NCBI GenBank assembly: GCA_020253445.1
Contig: JADCBP010000011.1
Span: 36,001 to 100,000, forward strand
DNA from: Methylobacterium sp.
Lineage (GTDB): Bacteria > Pseudomonadota > Alphaproteobacteria > Rhizobiales > Beijerinckiaceae
Length of the DNA: 64,000 nucleotides
Reading direction: 5' to 3'
Numbering within the stretch: the first letter of the stretch is position 1; each line of letters begins with the position of its first letter. Positions 1 to 7,781 of this stretch are shown piece by piece. The notes below the pieces were generated by a model. It saw only the letters and a list, made by a program, of their open reading frames with translations, did not search any database and was not told where the DNA came from. A program made the translations under genes and the position numbers.

Positions 1-1
1 C

Positions 2-1045
2 GTGAAGCGCCGGCCCGATGCCGAGCTTTTCGATCAGGCCTTCCGGCTGTTCTGGCGCAGGCGGGCGCTGGTCGAGAAGATGATGTCGGTTCTGATGCCC
101 ATCGCGCCGACCAACCCGGAGGACAAGCGCAGGAACACTTTGCGCCGCCTCGCCGATGCGATGTATGAGAGCCGCGAGCCGCCGGCGGATGCCAAGCCCA
201 GGGAAGAGCTCGACCTCGATTCCCGCCTCACCGTTTCCGACATCGAAATGTTCCGCCAACGCGATTTCGAGGGGATGACGAGCGCCGAAATCGCCGAGGC
301 GAAGCGCCAGATCGCGCGGCTCACGCTGCCGCTTCACACCGTGAAAACGCGGCGCTTCATCGCGCATCCGCGCGGGGCTTCGCTCGATATGCGGGCGAGC
401 CTGCGCGCCTCGATGCGCGGCGGCGGGGCGGGGCTCTCGCTGGAGCGCCGGCAGCGCCGCGAGGAGATGCCGCCGCTCGTGGCGATTTGCGATATTTCCG
501 GCTCGATGAGCCAGTATTCGCGGATTTTCCTGCATTTCCTGCACGCTCTGGCTGAAAGTGGCCGGCGCGTGCATGCCTTCACTTTCGCGACCGAACTCAC
601 CAACATCACCCGTGCCCTGCGCACCACGCGTGATCCGGAGCTGGCGCTCGCCGGTGCCTCGAAGATGGTGCGCGACTGGGATGGCGGCACGCGGATCGGG
701 CAGGCCTTGCACGAATTCAATCGCCTTCACGCGCGCCGGGTGATGGCCGGTGGTCCGATTGTTCTGCTCATCACCGATGGCCTCGAACGCGAGGGCACGG
801 ACGAACTCGCGCGTGAAATGGGCCGCCTGCATCGTCTGTCGCGCCGGCTGATCTGGCTCAACCCGCTGTTGCGGTTCGATGGCTTCGAGGCGAAGGCGGC
901 GGGCATCCGCGCCATGCTGCCGGCGGTTGACGAGTTCCGCACGCTCCATAATCTCGCCGCGATGGGCGATCTCTGTGAGGCGCTCTCCGCCTCGCGCAGC
1001 GCGGATGCGGACCCGCGACGTTTTCTGAAGAGAGGTGCGGCATGA
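2..1045 (+). CDS. CoxE-like VWA domain protein (5' partial)
   Basis: Probable accessory protein for maturation of a molybdenum hydroxylase (CO dehydrogenase/xanthine dehydrogenase type), cytoplasmic. The visible 347 residues hold an N-terminal helical region, then a von Willebrand A domain starting near residue 158. Its metal-ion site is complete: DISGSMS at 164-170 (DxSxS), a Thr near 230 in DGGTRIG, and an Asp at 259 in LLITDG. CoxE proteins are usually nearer 390-400 residues and the reading frame is open at the window edge, so the first codon seen (GTG at 2) is probably internal. The stop overlaps the next start by 4 bp, tying it to the XdhC-type genes. A partner MoxR/CoxD AAA+ ATPase is expected upstream, outside the window. 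Confidence 0.85.
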   Translation: MKRRPDAELFDQAFRLFWRRRALVEKMMSVLMPIAPTNPEDKRRNTLRRLADAMYESREPPADAKPREELDLDSRLTVSDIEMFRQRDFEGMTSAEIAEAKRQIARLTLPLHTVKTRRFIAHPRGASLDMRASLRASMRGGGAGLSLERRQRREEMPPLVAICDISGSMSQYSRIFLHFLHALAESGRRVHAFTFATELTNITRALRTTRDPELALAGASKMVRDWDGGTRIGQALHEFNRLHARRVMAGGPIVLLITDGLEREGTDELAREMGRLHRLSRRLIWLNPLLRFDGFEAKAAGIRAMLPAVDEFRTLHNLAAMGDLCEALSASRSADADPRRFLKRGAA

Positions 1046-1380
1046 CCCTCAAGGATCTGACCCTGAACGATTCCGAATTGCTGGCGCGTGCCGAGGCCTG
1101 GGCCAAGGCGGGGCGGGGGGTTGCCATCGCCACGGTCATCGAGACCTGGGGCTCGGCGCCGAGGCCCGTGGGCTCGCACCTTGTCATTGATTCAGAGGGG
1201 AATTTTGAAGGCTCCGTCTCCGGCGGCTGCGTCGAGGGCGCGGTGGTGGCGGAAGCGCTGGAGGTGATCGAGAGCGGTGAACCGCGCAATCTCGAATTCG
1301 GCGTGGCCGACGAGACCGCCTGGCGGGTTGGCCTCTCCTGCGGCGGCAAGATCGCCGTGCGGGTGGAGCCGATAACATGA
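1042..1380 (+). CDS. XdhC/CoxI-family protein, N-terminal (XdhC_CoxI domain) half
   Basis: A 112-residue protein carrying only the XdhC_CoxI domain. The hallmark WGSAPRPVGSHLVI segment (about residues 35-48) and SVSGGCVEGAV (about 54-64) are intact, as is the later LSCGGKI motif. XdhC proteins bind molybdenum cofactor and help sulfurate or insert it into xanthine dehydrogenase-like enzymes. Here the family's two domains are encoded by separate, 4-bp-overlapping genes; the Rossmann half follows immediately. Both pieces begin with plausible starts and end cleanly, so this looks like a genuine split rather than a frameshift. Confidence 0.85.
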   Translation: MTLKDLTLNDSELLARAEAWAKAGRGVAIATVIETWGSAPRPVGSHLVIDSEGNFEGSVSGGCVEGAVVAEALEVIESGEPRNLEFGVADETAWRVGLSCGGKIAVRVEPIT

Positions 1381-2081
1381 ACCTCGACGATCTCGTGGAA
1401 CTCAACTGGCGGATTGCCAATCGCGAGCCAGTGGCCGTTGTTACTGCGCTTGAAGTTGGTCTTGAGCCGGGCGATCGAGTGGTGATCGTCTCGCCGGATG
1501 AGGTGAGCACGCAGTACTATGCGGAGCAGCTGCGGGAGGCGTTCCGAACCGGCAAGAGCGGCTTGGTCGAGGTTGAGGGGCGCCGGTTCTTCCTCAACAT
1601 CCACCTGCCGCCCGTGAAGTTGATCGTCACTGGCGCGGTGCACATTTCGCAGGCTCTCGCCGAAATGGCGCGTCTCACGGGGCTCGATTGCACGATCATC
1701 GATCCGCGCACGGCCTTCGCGACGCCCGAGCGCTTCCCCAACGTGACGCTTCTCGCGGAATGGCCGGATCAGGCTTTCATGCGCGTGAAGCCGGATCGGT
1801 TCACGGCCTTTGTCGCGCTCACGCATGATCCGAAGATCGACGATCCGGGTTTGATCGCGGCGCTTCGCGCGGGCTGCTTCTATATCGGCGCGCTCGGCAG
1901 CCGGAAGACCCATGCGAAACGTGTGGAACGACTGCAATCGCAAGGCTTTACGGCGGAGGAGATTGCGCGCATCCATGCGCCGATCGGCCTCGATATCGGC
2001 GCGGTCAGCCCGCCGGAAATCGCGGTCTCCATTCTGGCCGAGATCATCTCCGCCATGCGCGCGAAGCGCCGGGCTGCCTGA
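1377..2081 (+). CDS. XdhC-family protein, Rossmann-fold (XdhC_C) half
   Basis: A 234-residue protein. An N-terminal segment resembling another short XdhC_CoxI-like region (IANREPVAVVTALEVG) is followed by a nucleotide-binding XdhC_C Rossmann domain from about residue 75 (PPVKLIVTGAVHIS) through YIGALGSRKTHAKR near 165-178. The C-terminus has the usual IGAVSPPEIAVSILAEII pattern. Likely role: Mo-cofactor loading or sulfuration of a molybdo-hydroxylase together with the preceding 112-aa protein, CoxE-like protein and the molybdopterin-binding protein downstream. Stop and next start share one base (2081), indicating translational coupling. The glycine-rich loop reads GAVHIS rather than the commoner GxGHxG. 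Confidence 0.85.
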   Translation: MNLDDLVELNWRIANREPVAVVTALEVGLEPGDRVVIVSPDEVSTQYYAEQLREAFRTGKSGLVEVEGRRFFLNIHLPPVKLIVTGAVHISQALAEMARLTGLDCTIIDPRTAFATPERFPNVTLLAEWPDQAFMRVKPDRFTAFVALTHDPKIDDPGLIAALRAGCFYIGALGSRKTHAKRVERLQSQGFTAEEIARIHAPIGLDIGAVSPPEIAVSILAEIISAMRAKRRAA

Positions 2082-3088
2082 TGTTTTTCGGCACCGTCCC
2101 CGTTGCTGAAGCTGCGGGCGGCGTGCTCGCCCACAGGGTCAGGGCTGCGGAAAAGGTGCTTGCCAAGGGCCATGCGCTGAGTGCGGAGGATTGCGCGAGC
2201 CTCGCCTTGGCGGGCGTGGCCGAGGTCACCATCGCGCGGCTCTCGCCCGGTGACATGCCGGAAGACGAGGCTGCGCGGCGGCTCGCGCGCCAGGCAGCCG
2301 GGCCAGGAATCCGATGTGCCGAGGCCTTCACGGGCCGCGTGAACCTTTTCGCCGAAGCCGATGGCGTGCTGGTGCTCGACGAGGCCGCCATCCACGCTTT
2401 CAACGCGCTCGATGAAGGCATGACTTTGGCGACCCTGTCGCCGTTCCGGCGCGTGAAGGCCAACGAGATGGTCGGAACGGTCAAGATCATCCCCTTCGCG
2501 TTGCCTGGCGCAATGGTGAAGGCCGGGTGCCAGACGCTTCCCGCACCGCCCATCCGCGTGGCGGCGTTCCGGCCGAAGCGGGTGGGTCTGATCCTGCTCG
2601 CCACGCCGGAGATGAAGCCGTCAGTGCTGAACAAGACGGCCCGCGTCACAGCCGAACGGGTAGCTTCCCTGGGCGGCGCAATTGCCTTCGAGCGGCGCCT
2701 GCCGCATCGGAAGGAGGCTCTGGCCGAGGCGTTGCAAGCGCTGGATCCGAAAGCCCTGGACATCCTCATCATCTTCGGTGCCGCCGCGATTTCCGACCGC
2801 CGCGACGTGATCCCCGCCGCGATTGATGCGATTGGCGGGCGCGTGATCCATCTGGGCATGCCCGTCGATCCCGGCAACCTGCTGCTGCTCGCGGAATGGG
2901 CGGGCAAGCCCGCGCTCGGTGCGCCGGGCTGCGCGCGCTCTCCGGCGGAGAACGGTTTCGATTGGGTGCTGGAGCGGCTTTTCGCCGATCTGCCGGTAAC
3001 GGCGCGGGATATCCGCGCCATGGGCGTCGGCGGGCTCCTCATGGAGATCATCTCGCGACCGCAACCGCGCGCCGGGGAAGAAGCGTGA
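2081..3088 (+). CDS. molybdopterin-binding (MoeA/MoCF-like) protein
   Basis: A 335-residue cytoplasmic protein. The N-terminal half resembles MoeA-type beta-rich domains. The C-terminal half (about residues 165-320) is a MoCF/MogA-like molybdopterin-binding fold: VGLILLATPE begins it, ILIIFGAAAISDRRD is the central strand-loop, and GMPVDPGNLLLLAEWAGKP followed by GAPGCARSP corresponds to the ligand-binding loops. It lies in the coxE-xdhC-xdhC-mocA-like order typical of molybdo-hydroxylase maturation clusters. It is probably not the housekeeping MoeA, because the canonical GGVSxGDxD motif is replaced by GAAAISDRRD. The ligand is inferred. Confidence 0.8.
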   Translation: MFFGTVPVAEAAGGVLAHRVRAAEKVLAKGHALSAEDCASLALAGVAEVTIARLSPGDMPEDEAARRLARQAAGPGIRCAEAFTGRVNLFAEADGVLVLDEAAIHAFNALDEGMTLATLSPFRRVKANEMVGTVKIIPFALPGAMVKAGCQTLPAPPIRVAAFRPKRVGLILLATPEMKPSVLNKTARVTAERVASLGGAIAFERRLPHRKEALAEALQALDPKALDILIIFGAAAISDRRDVIPAAIDAIGGRVIHLGMPVDPGNLLLLAEWAGKPALGAPGCARSPAENGFDWVLERLFADLPVTARDIRAMGVGGLLMEIISRPQPRAGEEA

Positions 3089-3690
3089 GGCTCGGCGCGA
3101 TCATTCTGGCGGCCGGGCGATCCTCCCGTTTCGAGGATGGGCACAAGCTTCTCACGGGCTTCAGGGGCAGGCCGATCCTCGGGCATGTGCTTGAATTGGC
3201 GCGGGATTGCCCGTTTTCGGATCGCCTGGCTGTCACGGGGGCCGAGCGCGGAAGGGTTGAAGCGCTCGCGCATTCGGCGGGCATCCGCACTGCGCACAAC
3301 CCGGACTTCATGAATGGCCTTTCGACCTCGCTGAAGGCAGGGATTGCAGCGCTACCGCCGGAAATCGACGGCGCGTTCATCCTGCTCGGCGACATGCCGC
3401 TGATTACCCGCGACACGCTTCAGGCTCTCGAGAAAGCCGCGCTGGCCGCACCGGAAATGGCTGCTTTCGTGCCGGTTTTCGGCCGGGATTGGGCGCATCC
3501 TGTGCTTCTGATGCGCAAGATTTTCCCGGAACTCGCGAGCCTCTCCGGCGATCAGGGCGCGCGAAAACTCCTGCAGGCGCGGGGTGATGTCGCGCTCGTG
3601 CCGGTCGATGATCCCGGCAGCCTTGCCGATATCGATACCCGCGCCGATCTCGCGCGCGTCGCTGGTCCGAATGCGCCTCCCCGCACGTAA
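3085..3690 (+). CDS. MocA-like NTP transferase (molybdenum cofactor cytidylyltransferase type)
   Basis: The GTG at 3085 overlaps the previous stop by 4 bp and places the family signature at the N-terminus, so it is taken as the start (201 aa). The signature LAAGRSSRF with a following Lys (HKLL) binds the nucleotide, and LLGDMPLI holds the metal-binding Asp. MocA transfers CMP to molybdopterin to make the dinucleotide used by xanthine/CO dehydrogenase-type enzymes. The neighbouring CoxE/XdhC genes fit that role better than MobA (GMP transfer). The last gene of this maturation run; no molybdo-enzyme subunit is in view and they should lie upstream. Confidence 0.85.
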   Translation: MRLGAIILAAGRSSRFEDGHKLLTGFRGRPILGHVLELARDCPFSDRLAVTGAERGRVEALAHSAGIRTAHNPDFMNGLSTSLKAGIAALPPEIDGAFILLGDMPLITRDTLQALEKAALAAPEMAAFVPVFGRDWAHPVLLMRKIFPELASLSGDQGARKLLQARGDVALVPVDDPGSLADIDTRADLARVAGPNAPPRT

Positions 3691-3732
3691 GGGAGAGGCG
3701 GGCGCGATGGCCCGGTGATGGGCAGTAACTTT

Positions 3733-4464
3733 ATGACCAGAACAGCGATCATCCATGGCGGCGCGGGCGGTATCGGCGCAGCAACAGCGAAGCAGCTTTC
3801 CGCGCAAGGCTTTCGCCTTCATCTCGTGGGACGCGATGCGGACAAGCTCGCGGGCGTCGCGGGACCGCTGGGCGCGACCTTCACGGCCGGCGACGTGACG
3901 GATGCCAGCCTTTTCGCCCGCGTGATGGCCGAGAGCGGATTTTCGAGCCTCGATGCCCTGGTCTATGCGGTTGGCACCATTAACCTGAAACCCTTGCAGC
4001 GCCTCACGGAAGCGGATTTTTTCCGGGATTTCCAGGTGAACGCGCTGGGCGCCGCTCTTGCGGTGCAGGCGGCCTTGCCGGCGCTGAAGGCGGCGGAAGC
4101 CACAAGTTCCGTCGTGCTGTTTTCCACGGTCGCCGTGGCGCAGGGCTTCACGGCGCATGCCTCGGTTTCCATGGCGAAGGGCGCGGTGGAGGGCCTCGTG
4201 AAGGCCTTGGGCGCGGAGCTTGCCCCCAAGGTGCGCGTGAATGCCATCGCGCCCTCGCTCACGAAGACGCCGCTTGCCAAGGCGCTGACCGGCAACGAGG
4301 CCATGGCGAAGGCCATTGGCGAGATGCATGCGCTGCAGCGTCTGGGCGAGGCGGAGGATGTCGCAGGCCTCGCTGCCTTCCTCGCGGGCGGCCAGTCCGG
4401 CTGGATCACGGGGCAGGTCTTCGCGGTCGATGGCGGCCGCTCGACGCTGCGCACGAAGGGCTGA
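3733..4464 (+). CDS. SDR-family protein lacking the catalytic Tyr
   Basis: A 243-residue Rossmann-fold short-chain dehydrogenase-like protein. The cofactor loop [10 protein letters not shown] is at residues 8-17, the usual NALG segment near 103-106, and a catalytic-region Ser lies at about 131. The expected YxxxK is changed: Lys149 is present but the position four residues earlier is Val145 (SVSMAK), so the proton donor is missing. The C-terminus ends with the usual [11 protein letters not shown]. Known SDR subgroups carry this change, and it may be a non-classical reductase or a binding protein. The start is uncertain; an in-frame ATG at 3715 exists, and ATG 3733 aligns better with the family. 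It stands alone before the DUF2256 gene, 17 bp away. Confidence 0.75.
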   Translation: MTRTAIIHGGAGGIGAATAKQLSAQGFRLHLVGRDADKLAGVAGPLGATFTAGDVTDASLFARVMAESGFSSLDALVYAVGTINLKPLQRLTEADFFRDFQVNALGAALAVQAALPALKAAEATSSVVLFSTVAVAQGFTAHASVSMAKGAVEGLVKALGAELAPKVRVNAIAPSLTKTPLAKALTGNEAMAKAIGEMHALQRLGEAEDVAGLAAFLAGGQSGWITGQVFAVDGGRSTLRTKG

Positions 4465-4481
4465 ATGGTGAGGAGGCTCTC

Positions 4482-4640
4482 TTGCCGCGCGGCGTGAAGA
4501 AGCAGAACCTGCCCGAAAAGCCCTGTCTTGCCTGCGGCCGCCCGTTCACCTGGCGGAAGAAATGGGAAAAGATGTGGGATGAGGTGAAATTCTGCTCCGA
4601 CCGCTGCCGCGCGGATGCCAGAAGGCGGAAAGCCTCATGA
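4482..4640 (+). CDS. DUF2256 small zinc-finger-like protein
   Basis: A 52-residue protein with a TTG start at 4482, preceded by a perfect AGGAGG (4471-4476) at 5-nt spacing. It contains CLACG (Cys15, Cys18) and FCSDRC (Cys38, Cys42), a four-Cys metal site, around the family core [15 protein letters not shown]. The last codons overlap the photolyase start by 4 bp (ATGA at 4637). DUF2256 proteins are commonly encoded next to FeS cryptochrome/photolyases, which the arrangement here repeats. Function is unknown; a role in photolyase maturation, folding or DNA interaction is inference. Confidence 0.85.
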   Translation: MPRGVKKQNLPEKPCLACGRPFTWRKKWEKMWDEVKFCSDRCRADARRRKAS

Positions 4641-6172
4641 AGACCCTGCGCCTCGTGCTTGGCGATCAGCTCACGCAGTCGCTCTCGAGCCTCGCCGATC
4701 TCGATTGCGCCCGCGACGTGGTGCTGATGGTCGAGGTCGCGGCCGAGGCCACCTACGTGCGTCATCACAAGCAGAAGATCGCGCTGATCTTCTCGGCCAT
4801 GCGGCATTTCGCGGAAGGCTTGCGCGGCGAGGGGGTCACCGTCGATTACGTGACGCTGGAGGATCAGGGCAATACCGGCTCCTTCGAGGGCGAGTTGCGC
4901 CGGGCGCTTCTGCGCCACGAGCCGGATCGGGTCATCGTCACCGAGCCCGGCGAATGGCGTGTGTGGCAGATGATGCTCGAATGGCGCGAAACCATGCCGG
5001 TGCCCGTGGAGATCCGCGCGGATGATCGCTTCGTCGCCTCGCGTGACGAATTCTCGGCTTGGGCGAAAGGCCGGAAAACCTACCGGATGGAGTTCTTCTA
5101 TCGCGAGATGCGGCGCAAGACCGGGCTTCTGATGGCAGGCGATGCGCCCGTGGGCGGGCAATGGAATTTCGACGCGGAGAACAGAAAGAGCCTGCCTGCG
5201 GGCTACCATCCGCCCCAGCGTTTGCGCTTCGAGCCCGATGCCGTCACGCGCGAGGTTCTGGCGCTGGTGGAGCGGCATTTCCCCGATCATTTCGGCGATC
5301 TCGCGCCGTTCGGCTGGCCGGTGACGCGGGCCGATGCGCTCAAGGCGCTGGATCATTTCATCGCGGTGGCACTCGAAGGCTTCGGCGATTTCCAGGATGC
5401 GATGAAGCGGGGCGAGGATTTTCTCCACCATGCTTTGCTCGCGCCCGCGCTGAATATCGGGCTCCTCACGCCCATGGAGCTCTGCCGCGCGGCGGAGCGG
5501 GCCTATCTCGAGGGGCGCGCGCCGCTCAATGCCGTCGAGGGTTTCATCCGGCAGGTGATCGGCTGGCGGGAATTCGTGCGCGGCCTCTACTGGAACGAGA
5601 TGCCGGGCTATGCGGAAACCAACGCGCTTTCCGCCAGGCGCGCGCTGCCGGATTTCTACTGGACCGGTGAAACCGATCTCGCCTGCCTGAAGGAATGCAT
5701 TTCGGCCACGAAGCGCAATGCCTATGCGCATCACATCCAGCGGCTGATGGTCACGGGGAATTTCGCGCTGCTCGCCGGGGTGGCGCCGCGCGAAATCGAG
5801 CAATGGTATCTGCTGGTCTATGCCGATGCCTTCGAATGGGTGGAACTGCCCAATGTGCACGGTATGGTGATGTTCGCCGATGGCGGGTTGCTCGCTTCGA
5901 AGCCCTATGCCGCCTCGGGGGCCTATATCGACCGGATGTCGGATTACTGCGCGGGCTGCCGTTACGATCCGGCAGTGAAATCCGGCCCCGGCGCCTGCCC
6001 GTTCAACCCGCTCTACTGGAACTTCCTGATCGAGAACGAAGGCAAGCTCGGCAACAATCCGCGCATGGCCATGCCCTATCGCAATCTCCGGCGCTTCTCG
6101 GCCGAGAGGCGCGCGGAGATCGCGCGGGAAGCCACGGCTTTTCTGGATGAAGTCGCTCCGCGACAGGGCTAG
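4637..6172 (+). CDS. phrB: FeS-type bacterial cryptochrome/(6-4) photolyase, PhrB-like
   Basis: A 511-residue light-dependent DNA-repair flavoprotein of the FeS-BCP class, predicted to reverse (6-4) photoproducts using FAD, a ribolumazine antenna and a 4Fe-4S cluster. The four cluster Cys fall at 350, 438, 441 and 454, the same numbers as in Agrobacterium PhrB, and His365-His366, the pair needed for (6-4) repair in PhrB, is also kept. The N-terminal alpha/beta antenna domain begins LRLVLGDQL. It is translated from the DUF2256 gene by a 4-bp overlap. Its TAG stop (6170-6172) lies inside the left arm of the palindromic repeat at 6169-6219. A purely signalling cryptochrome role (as for Rhodobacter CryB) is the main alternative. 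Confidence 0.93.
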   Translation: MKTLRLVLGDQLTQSLSSLADLDCARDVVLMVEVAAEATYVRHHKQKIALIFSAMRHFAEGLRGEGVTVDYVTLEDQGNTGSFEGELRRALLRHEPDRVIVTEPGEWRVWQMMLEWRETMPVPVEIRADDRFVASRDEFSAWAKGRKTYRMEFFYREMRRKTGLLMAGDAPVGGQWNFDAENRKSLPAGYHPPQRLRFEPDAVTREVLALVERHFPDHFGDLAPFGWPVTRADALKALDHFIAVALEGFGDFQDAMKRGEDFLHHALLAPALNIGLLTPMELCRAAERAYLEGRAPLNAVEGFIRQVIGWREFVRGLYWNEMPGYAETNALSARRALPDFYWTGETDLACLKECISATKRNAYAHHIQRLMVTGNFALLAGVAPREIEQWYLLVYADAFEWVELPNVHGMVMFADGGLLASKPYAASGAYIDRMSDYCAGCRYDPAVKSGPGACPFNPLYWNFLIENEGKLGNNPRMAMPYRNLRRFSAERRAEIAREATAFLDEVAPRQG

Positions 6173-6219
6173 AGCATCCGCCCGACAAGTGGATACCGGT
6201 TGGTCGGAAAATGCTCTAG
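6169..6219 (+). repeat. dispersed palindromic repeat, copy 1 (short form)
   Basis: A nested palindrome. The outer arms CTAGAGCAT (6169-6177) and ATGCTCTAG (6211-6219) match perfectly; the inner arms are CCGACAA (6182-6188) and TTGGTCGG (6200-6207), around the shared core GTGGATACCGG. The core recurs at 11.7, 14.2 and 26.3 kb. Both flanking convergent genes terminate inside it: the photolyase TAG is 6170-6172 and the minus-strand gene's TAG is 6218-6216. As RNA it would fold in either direction and could act as a shared 3' end. Confidence 0.85.
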
Positions 6220-6983
6220 TAATGGTAAAGCGCGGTGATCTCGGCATAAGCCGAGGAGCGCTCTCTCCGGCGCCATTCGTAGCCCGCCGAGCCGTTGAGC
6301 CCGAAACTCCCGAAACTCAGCCCGTTGGCATGGAGGCCCATGCGCATCTTGAGCCAGGAATCGCGACCGATCACGCCGCCCACGCTGCGTTGCCTGCCGG
6401 CAGAGAAGGAAACCTCCGGCCCGATCGCGGTATTGCGCCACCCGGTCGAAAATCCGTGGCGCAGGCGCAGGAAGCCGCTGGCTTCCGCGGCATCCACCAG
6501 CAATGTGCCGCTGGTGAAGCCATCGCGCAGGGTGGGGTGATTGTTCCAGCTCTGCCAGAACTCGATCATGGCGGCTGCTCCGAGGCGTCCCTCGTAGCGC
6601 GTCACCGCGCGCTCCCGCGGCGAGTGGAGGCTGAGGCTGGGCCCGGCATAGGCCGAGATCGACAGCGCGCCGATCTGCCATTCATGGCCGAGAAAGATGC
6701 GCCCGCCCGCGAAGCGGTTGAACCGGCCGATGACCAGCGGGTCCCGCTCGCGGAACTTCGTGCCGAGGCTGTAGAGAAGGCGGAAACCCGGCTTGTCGAG
6801 GCCCGAGAAGGGCGCGAGCTTGGCGCCACTCGTCAGATAGAAGGCCCAATCGGAGGCGCTGGTGCTGATGAAGGCCACGCCAAGGCGCTTGGCCTTGGGG
6901 GGCGCATCGAAGAAACCCAGCTCTCCCGCTTGTGAATCCAGAGGGATGCCGGCTTTCACCAGCAGCGCCAGAAGACCTGCCAT
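6216..6983 (-). CDS. BcsS-like outer-membrane beta-barrel protein
   Basis: About 255 residues. A short hydrophobic start (MAGLLALLVKAGIP) resembles a weak signal peptide; the rest alternates short amphipathic strands rich in Gly, Tyr and Ser (for example FISTSASDWAFYLTSG and SISAYAGPSLSL), and the last residues end in aromatic YHY, typical of a barrel insertion signal. The overall pattern resembles cellulose-biosynthesis protein BcsS, but no cellulose synthase genes are in view, so the name is tentative. ATG at 6983 is preferred; ATG at 7004 is also possible and neither has a strong ribosome site. The stop lies in a palindromic repeat shared with the convergent photolyase gene. Confidence 0.55.
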   Translation of the reverse strand: MAGLLALLVKAGIPLDSQAGELGFFDAPPKAKRLGVAFISTSASDWAFYLTSGAKLAPFSGLDKPGFRLLYSLGTKFRERDPLVIGRFNRFAGGRIFLGHEWQIGALSISAYAGPSLSLHSPRERAVTRYEGRLGAAAMIEFWQSWNNHPTLRDGFTSGTLLVDAAEASGFLRLRHGFSTGWRNTAIGPEVSFSAGRQRSVGGVIGRDSWLKMRMGLHANGLSFGSFGLNGSAGYEWRRRERSSAYAEITALYHY

Positions 6984-7151
6984 CCGAACTCGATCTTGCC
7001 CCATCCAGGCTCTAGGACGCGTCAGCCCGAGGCAATCGTCAAGCCTGTTCCAGCACCCCGCCCGGAATTTCCCGAATTCGCCGCCGCGCCTGCCGGTGGA
7101 ATGCGGGGCTTGCAACGCCTGAAACCCCCGCTACAAGCGAACTGGCCGGGC

Positions 7152-7778
7152 ATGTCAGGGGGGCAGGGGCGGTTCTTGCGTATCCACGAAATTCTAGCCA
7201 ACCTGCTGCAGCCGAGGGGTGATGCCAGCCATCTGGGCGAGCAACCCAGCGTCGAGGATATCATTTCCGCGCTGGGTCCGCGCAGCTTTGGCATCGTGCT
7301 GGTGCTGTTCGGCCTGCCCAATCTGCTGCCGGTTCCCGGCTTGCCCATCCTCTGCGGGTTCATCATCGGCATCATCGCCTTCCAGATGGTCATCGGAAAG
7401 GATCATCTGCTGCTGCCCCCCTGGGTGGGGCGGCGGCGGCTGAAGCGGGGCGATCTTGCGCGCATGGTCGGACGGGCCACGCCCACCCTTCGCACCGTGG
7501 AAAGCGCGATGCGCCCAAGGTGGCTGGCGCTGACATCACCGGCCCTCTCGCGGGTGATCGGCGTGGTCCTGCTCATCCTCGCGACGGCCTTGATGGCGCC
7601 GATCCCCTTCTTCGGAGGCATCGCACCGGGTTTTGCCGTCATCCTGCTGGGCCTTGGCCTTGCGGAACGCGATGGCCTCTTCATCGTGTTCGGCACGGTG
7701 ACGAGCGTCTTCGCGGTTCTGCTGACCATCACCGTGACGATCGCGATCCTGAAATCGCTGACCTTCCTGATCGTCTGA
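7152..7778 (+). CDS. exoD: ExoD-family exopolysaccharide synthesis membrane protein
   Basis: A 208-residue integral membrane protein. After a cytoplasmic start (MSGGQGRFLRIHEIL) come four to five hydrophobic spans, including VLVLFGLPNLLPVPGLPILCGFIIG (family core, rich in Pro and Gly), IGVVLLILATALMAPIP and VFAVLLTITVTIAIL. ExoD proteins affect exopolysaccharide production in rhizobia; the biochemical role is unresolved. The start was chosen at ATG 7152 because upstream in-frame sequence is Pro/Arg-rich and overlaps the divergent gene. The convergent GGDEF-EAL gene ends 3 bp downstream. Confidence 0.85.
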   Translation: MSGGQGRFLRIHEILANLLQPRGDASHLGEQPSVEDIISALGPRSFGIVLVLFGLPNLLPVPGLPILCGFIIGIIAFQMVIGKDHLLLPPWVGRRRLKRGDLARMVGRATPTLRTVESAMRPRWLALTSPALSRVIGVVLLILATALMAPIPFFGGIAPGFAVILLGLGLAERDGLFIVFGTVTSVFAVLLTITVTIAILKSLTFLIV

Positions 7779-7781
7779 GGT

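Noticed and set aside
4406..6247. 613-codon minus-strand frame
   Set aside because: Antisense to the photolyase and DUF2256 genes, which have clear ribosome site, Cys motifs and coupling.
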